Shown in pieces: positions 32,221-33,708 of a stretch of DNA of 33,708 nucleotides; position 1 is the first letter of the stretch; each line of letters opens with the position of its first letter. The translations under genes and the position numbers were made by a program. Origin of the DNA: Exiguobacterium sp. AM39-5BH (GTDB lineage: Bacteria; Bacillota; Bacilli; Exiguobacteriales; Exiguobacteriaceae); NCBI RefSeq assembly GCF_003467445.1, contig NZ_QSGS01000018.1, positions 1 to 33,708 on the forward strand, written 5' to 3'. Below the pieces are notes generated by a model. It made no database searches. It had not been told where the DNA came from and worked only from the letters and a program-made list of their open reading frames with translations.

Positions 32221-32232
32221 AGACCGAGTGAT

Positions 32233-32610
32233 GTGATTCGCACACCGATTGAAACGGTTATGAACTGGGCCCCGACTACAGAGCGACTATTGCTCTTGAC
32301 GCAACGTTTAAAGCGCGGAGAGTTGTCTGAACAAGAACTTCCTCGAAAACGTTATACCCCGACGTTCGAAGAGATGATCAAATGGGTTTTGTATGTGAAG
32401 GAGGGCTTAGTGACGCGGGAAGACGTATCCGATTGGGCCGGACGTGTGCTTCAGCAGTCAGATGACGACTTCATTGTGGGCATGACGACTGATTCACTTG
32501 TCTGGTTAAACGGGATCGATTTACCCGACGGAGACAGCGGTTACTTACATGATGAATCGGATCTGGATGAATGGGTCTTGCAACTTGAAAGGAAGATTGA
32601 TGAGCTTTAG
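32233..32610 (+). CDS. Hypothetical protein, 125 aa
   Basis: The GTG start at 32233 lies 12 nt after the previous stop, with only a weak GAG-type ribosome-binding site. The protein is soluble, helical in its first two thirds (RLLLLTQRLKRGELSEQEL, FEEMIKWVLYVKEGLVTREDVSDWA), with an acidic C-terminal helix. The layout of repeated short helices resembles immunity-type proteins of Bacillales, without a firm match. It overlaps the convergent membrane gene by 4 nt at the 3' ends. Confidence 0.6.
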   Translation: MIRTPIETVMNWAPTTERLLLLTQRLKRGELSEQELPRKRYTPTFEEMIKWVLYVKEGLVTREDVSDWAGRVLQQSDDDFIVGMTTDSLVWLNGIDLPDGDSGYLHDESDLDEWVLQLERKIDEL

Positions 32611-32933
32611 TAAGTTGGAGTCGTAAAAAACGTCCAAACCAGCCACACCATATGAATCGTCGCAAGTGCATAAAGGACAGCGAGTAAACCGAATAGGTGC
32701 GGGTTGTCACGATTCTTGAAATAGCGAATCGTGTATTCTGAAATGATTGCGCTAGTGAGTGGAATCACGGGGAACATCATGAGGAAGGGCAAATACATGA
32801 AAGTCTCGAGTTCGATGAGCGCAATGATGAAATAGTCTTGATTGATTAGGACAGTCTCTATATACAAATACTGACGACTGAGGATATAAATCCATGCCAC
32901 AAACGATAAAATGCCTAGCAGATAAATGCGCAA
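32607..32933 (-). CDS. Small membrane protein, 108 aa
   Basis: Three hydrophobic helices (about residues 3-18, 40-62 and 80-102). The start is TTG 32933, with AAGGAG about 10 nt upstream. It is convergent with the 125-aa gene and reads away from the ISL3 end. No recognised family. Confidence 0.65.
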   Translation of the reverse strand: MRIYLLGILSFVAWIYILSRQYLYIETVLINQDYFIIALIELETFMYLPFLMMFPVIPLTSAIISEYTIRYFKNRDNPHLFGLLAVLYALATIHMVWLVWTFFTTPTY

Positions 32934-33046
32934 ATTAAATTCTCCTTCTTGTTATAAATTGGATATTGATTGAAATGATTAGGCTCATCACCATAAGGTG
33001 TGGTTGACACATAAAATCCATCAGATTTTGAATTGAACATAGAAAA

Positions 33047-33108
33047 AAAGCGAAAACCCCGGTATCGTAATTGTTGCCTAGACAAACCACGATTGGAGTT
33101 TTCGCTTT
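33047..33108 (+). promoter_or_regulatory. Inverted repeat covering the ISL3 transposase start codon
   Basis: The perfect 11-bp arms AAAGCGAAAAC (33047-33057) and GTTTTCGCTTT (33098-33108) are 40 nt apart. The 3' arm contains part of the TTG start and abuts the ribosome-binding site, so a transcript entering from outside would hide the start. Confidence 0.6.
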
Positions 33109-33508
33109 GTCCCAACAGTTTATCAAATTACTTCTTCCACTTCCAGACCTTTTTCAGATCCAAATGTCGTCAGACGAAGAACCAAACGTTTTTCCGGTAA
33201 TCCCGGGTCGACATGACATCCCTTGTCCGCTGTGCCAGAGAAAGACCATCCTGCATTCGAAAAAGCGGCGTCGCTTTCGACATGGTCATGCGTTGAACGT
33301 CGGTGTACTCTGGATCGAACTGGATGTCCCACGTCAAAGATGCACCTCTTGTGATTTGACGTTCGTGTATGACTACGGTCTCGGGCTCGTCCGCACTTCC
33401 ACCGAGGTTTTCCGGAAAGGCATCGCAGAACGTTGCCACGGTAGGACGATCTCAGATGTAGCGCGTGAATACGGATTACCTTACACGACGGTGGAACGAT
33501 GGTTGGAT
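33107..33508 (+). pseudogene. ISL3-family transposase, N-terminal part, interrupted by an IS
   Basis: The start is TTG 33107 (SQQFIKLLLPLPD...), with TTGGAG about 8 nt upstream. About 134 residues remain. A zinc-ribbon (CPLCQRKT ... RCTSC), a basic segment (SKKRRRFRHGH) and a helix-turn-helix (ISDVAREYGLPYTTVERW) match the N-terminal DNA-binding part of ISL3 transposases. The catalytic DDE domain is absent: the frame runs into foreign sequence at 33509. The remnant cannot transpose itself. Confidence 0.82.
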
Positions 33509-33708
33509 TGTCAACACTTAACTAGACATTTTTTAAGAGGTCTCTTTTTTTGTATTCTTTCGGTGTCAGGTAACCTAATGTCCCATGGATTCTGATGTTA
33601 TTGAACCAATGTATGTAATCACGTAATTCACGGTCGAGAACCGTCAGATTCGGGAAAGTCTGCTTCTTGACGAACTCGATTTTGAGAACCTTGTACGTCG
33701 CCTCTGAC
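33509..33708 (-). mobile_element. IS3-family element, right end, cut by window edge
   Basis: The terminal sequence begins TGTCAACACTTAACTAGACA, with the TG typical of IS3-family ends, exactly where the ISL3 transposase reading breaks off. It carries the 3' end of an IS3-type orfB on the minus strand. The rest lies beyond the window. Confidence 0.75.
33522..33708 (-). CDS. IS3-family transposase OrfB, C-terminal fragment
   Basis: The last 61 residues of an integrase-core (rve) transposase, open at the window edge and ending TAG at 33522-33524. SEATYKVLKIEF and then DYIHWFNNIRIHGTLGYLTP are characteristic of the C-terminal end of IS3/IS150 OrfB proteins; the Glu in SEATYK may be the third catalytic residue. 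The stop lies 13 bp from the element end. Confidence 0.88.
   Translation of the reverse strand, partial: SEATYKVLKIEFVKKQTFPNLTVLDRELRDYIHWFNNIRIHGTLGYLTPKEYKKRDLLKNV

Larger units (their letters stand above)
33002..33508 (+). mobile_element. ISL3-family element, left part, interrupted
   Basis: The left end is placed approximately at GGTTGACACATAAAATCC, followed by AAAATC/GATTTT (33013-33029), in front of an ISL3-type transposase gene. No right end or target duplication can be seen, because an IS3-family sequence replaces the element from 33509. The exact boundary is uncertain by tens of bases. Confidence 0.55.

Noticed and set aside
1..33708. CRISPR arrays, retrons, toxin-antitoxin pairs and phage genes.
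   Set aside because: No regular short repeats with spacers, reverse transcriptase motif, paired toxin-antitoxin genes or phage structural genes were seen.

Overview
The window looks like a chromosomal segment of Exiguobacterium or a close Bacillales relative. Base composition is near 50% GC, Shine-Dalgarno sites are strong (AAGGAGG-like), TTG and GTG starts are frequent, terminators are Firmicutes-type, and the sucrose operon has Gram-positive organisation. The genus is inferred from overall character, not from a marker gene.

Layout. 1-4.3 kb: a PfoR/PTS_EIIC_2-type membrane protein, divergent from a P-type cation ATPase that is followed by a 44-residue acidic, proline-rich repeat peptide. 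4.3-7.2 kb: small hypotheticals, a PilZ protein, a YhhQ-type queuosine-precursor transporter and a tRNA-Thr(GGU). 7.2-11 kb: a secreted InhA-like M6 metalloprotease (frameshifted near its 3' end), an RsmJ-like methyltransferase and a coiled-coil protein. 11-12.5 kb: a Mn-type CDF exporter and a GNAT protein. 12.5-17.5 kb: the sucrose locus scrR (frameshifted), scrK, scrA, scrB. A promoter, a perfect operator palindrome and a terminator are compressed into the scrR-scrK junction. 17.5-20 kb: a cluster of small proteins, including a tandem lipoprotein pair and a related protein without a lipobox. 20-25 kb: an alpha/beta hydrolase divergent from a WYL regulator, then membrane proteins (YdjM/YfhP-like, DUF817) and small hypotheticals. 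25-27 kb: an OppB/OppC-like permease pair with no ATPase or binding protein in view. 27.5-30.2 kb: a rifamycin ADP-ribosyltransferase (Arr), a GNAT protein, a frameshifted SDR-like gene and a membrane protein with a degenerate GGDEF domain. 30.4-31.6 kb: a three-gene operon (two small membrane proteins and a nucleoside deoxyribosyltransferase-like protein) under a TTACA-N2-TGTAA operator. 31.7-32.9 kb: a run of small possible immunity-type genes. 33.0 kb to the end: an ISL3-family transposase gene interrupted by an IS3-family element that runs off the window.

Sucrose is taken up and phosphorylated by ScrA, split by ScrB into glucose-6-phosphate and fructose, and the fructose is phosphorylated by ScrK; ScrR would repress the operon.

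A cross-cutting observation is that at least six, probably seven, reading-frame breaks are each repaired by adding one base, in most cases within a short homopolymer (near 7484, 13061, 23827, 28920, 30564, 30592 and 31868). All are deletions, so base-calling error is at least as likely as real gene decay, and the breaks should be checked before any pseudogene is believed. I see no CRISPR array, rRNA, prophage or recognisable defence island. The less described material is the 17.5-20 kb small-protein cluster, the 30.4-31.6 kb operon, the orphan permease pair and the 44-residue repeat peptide.
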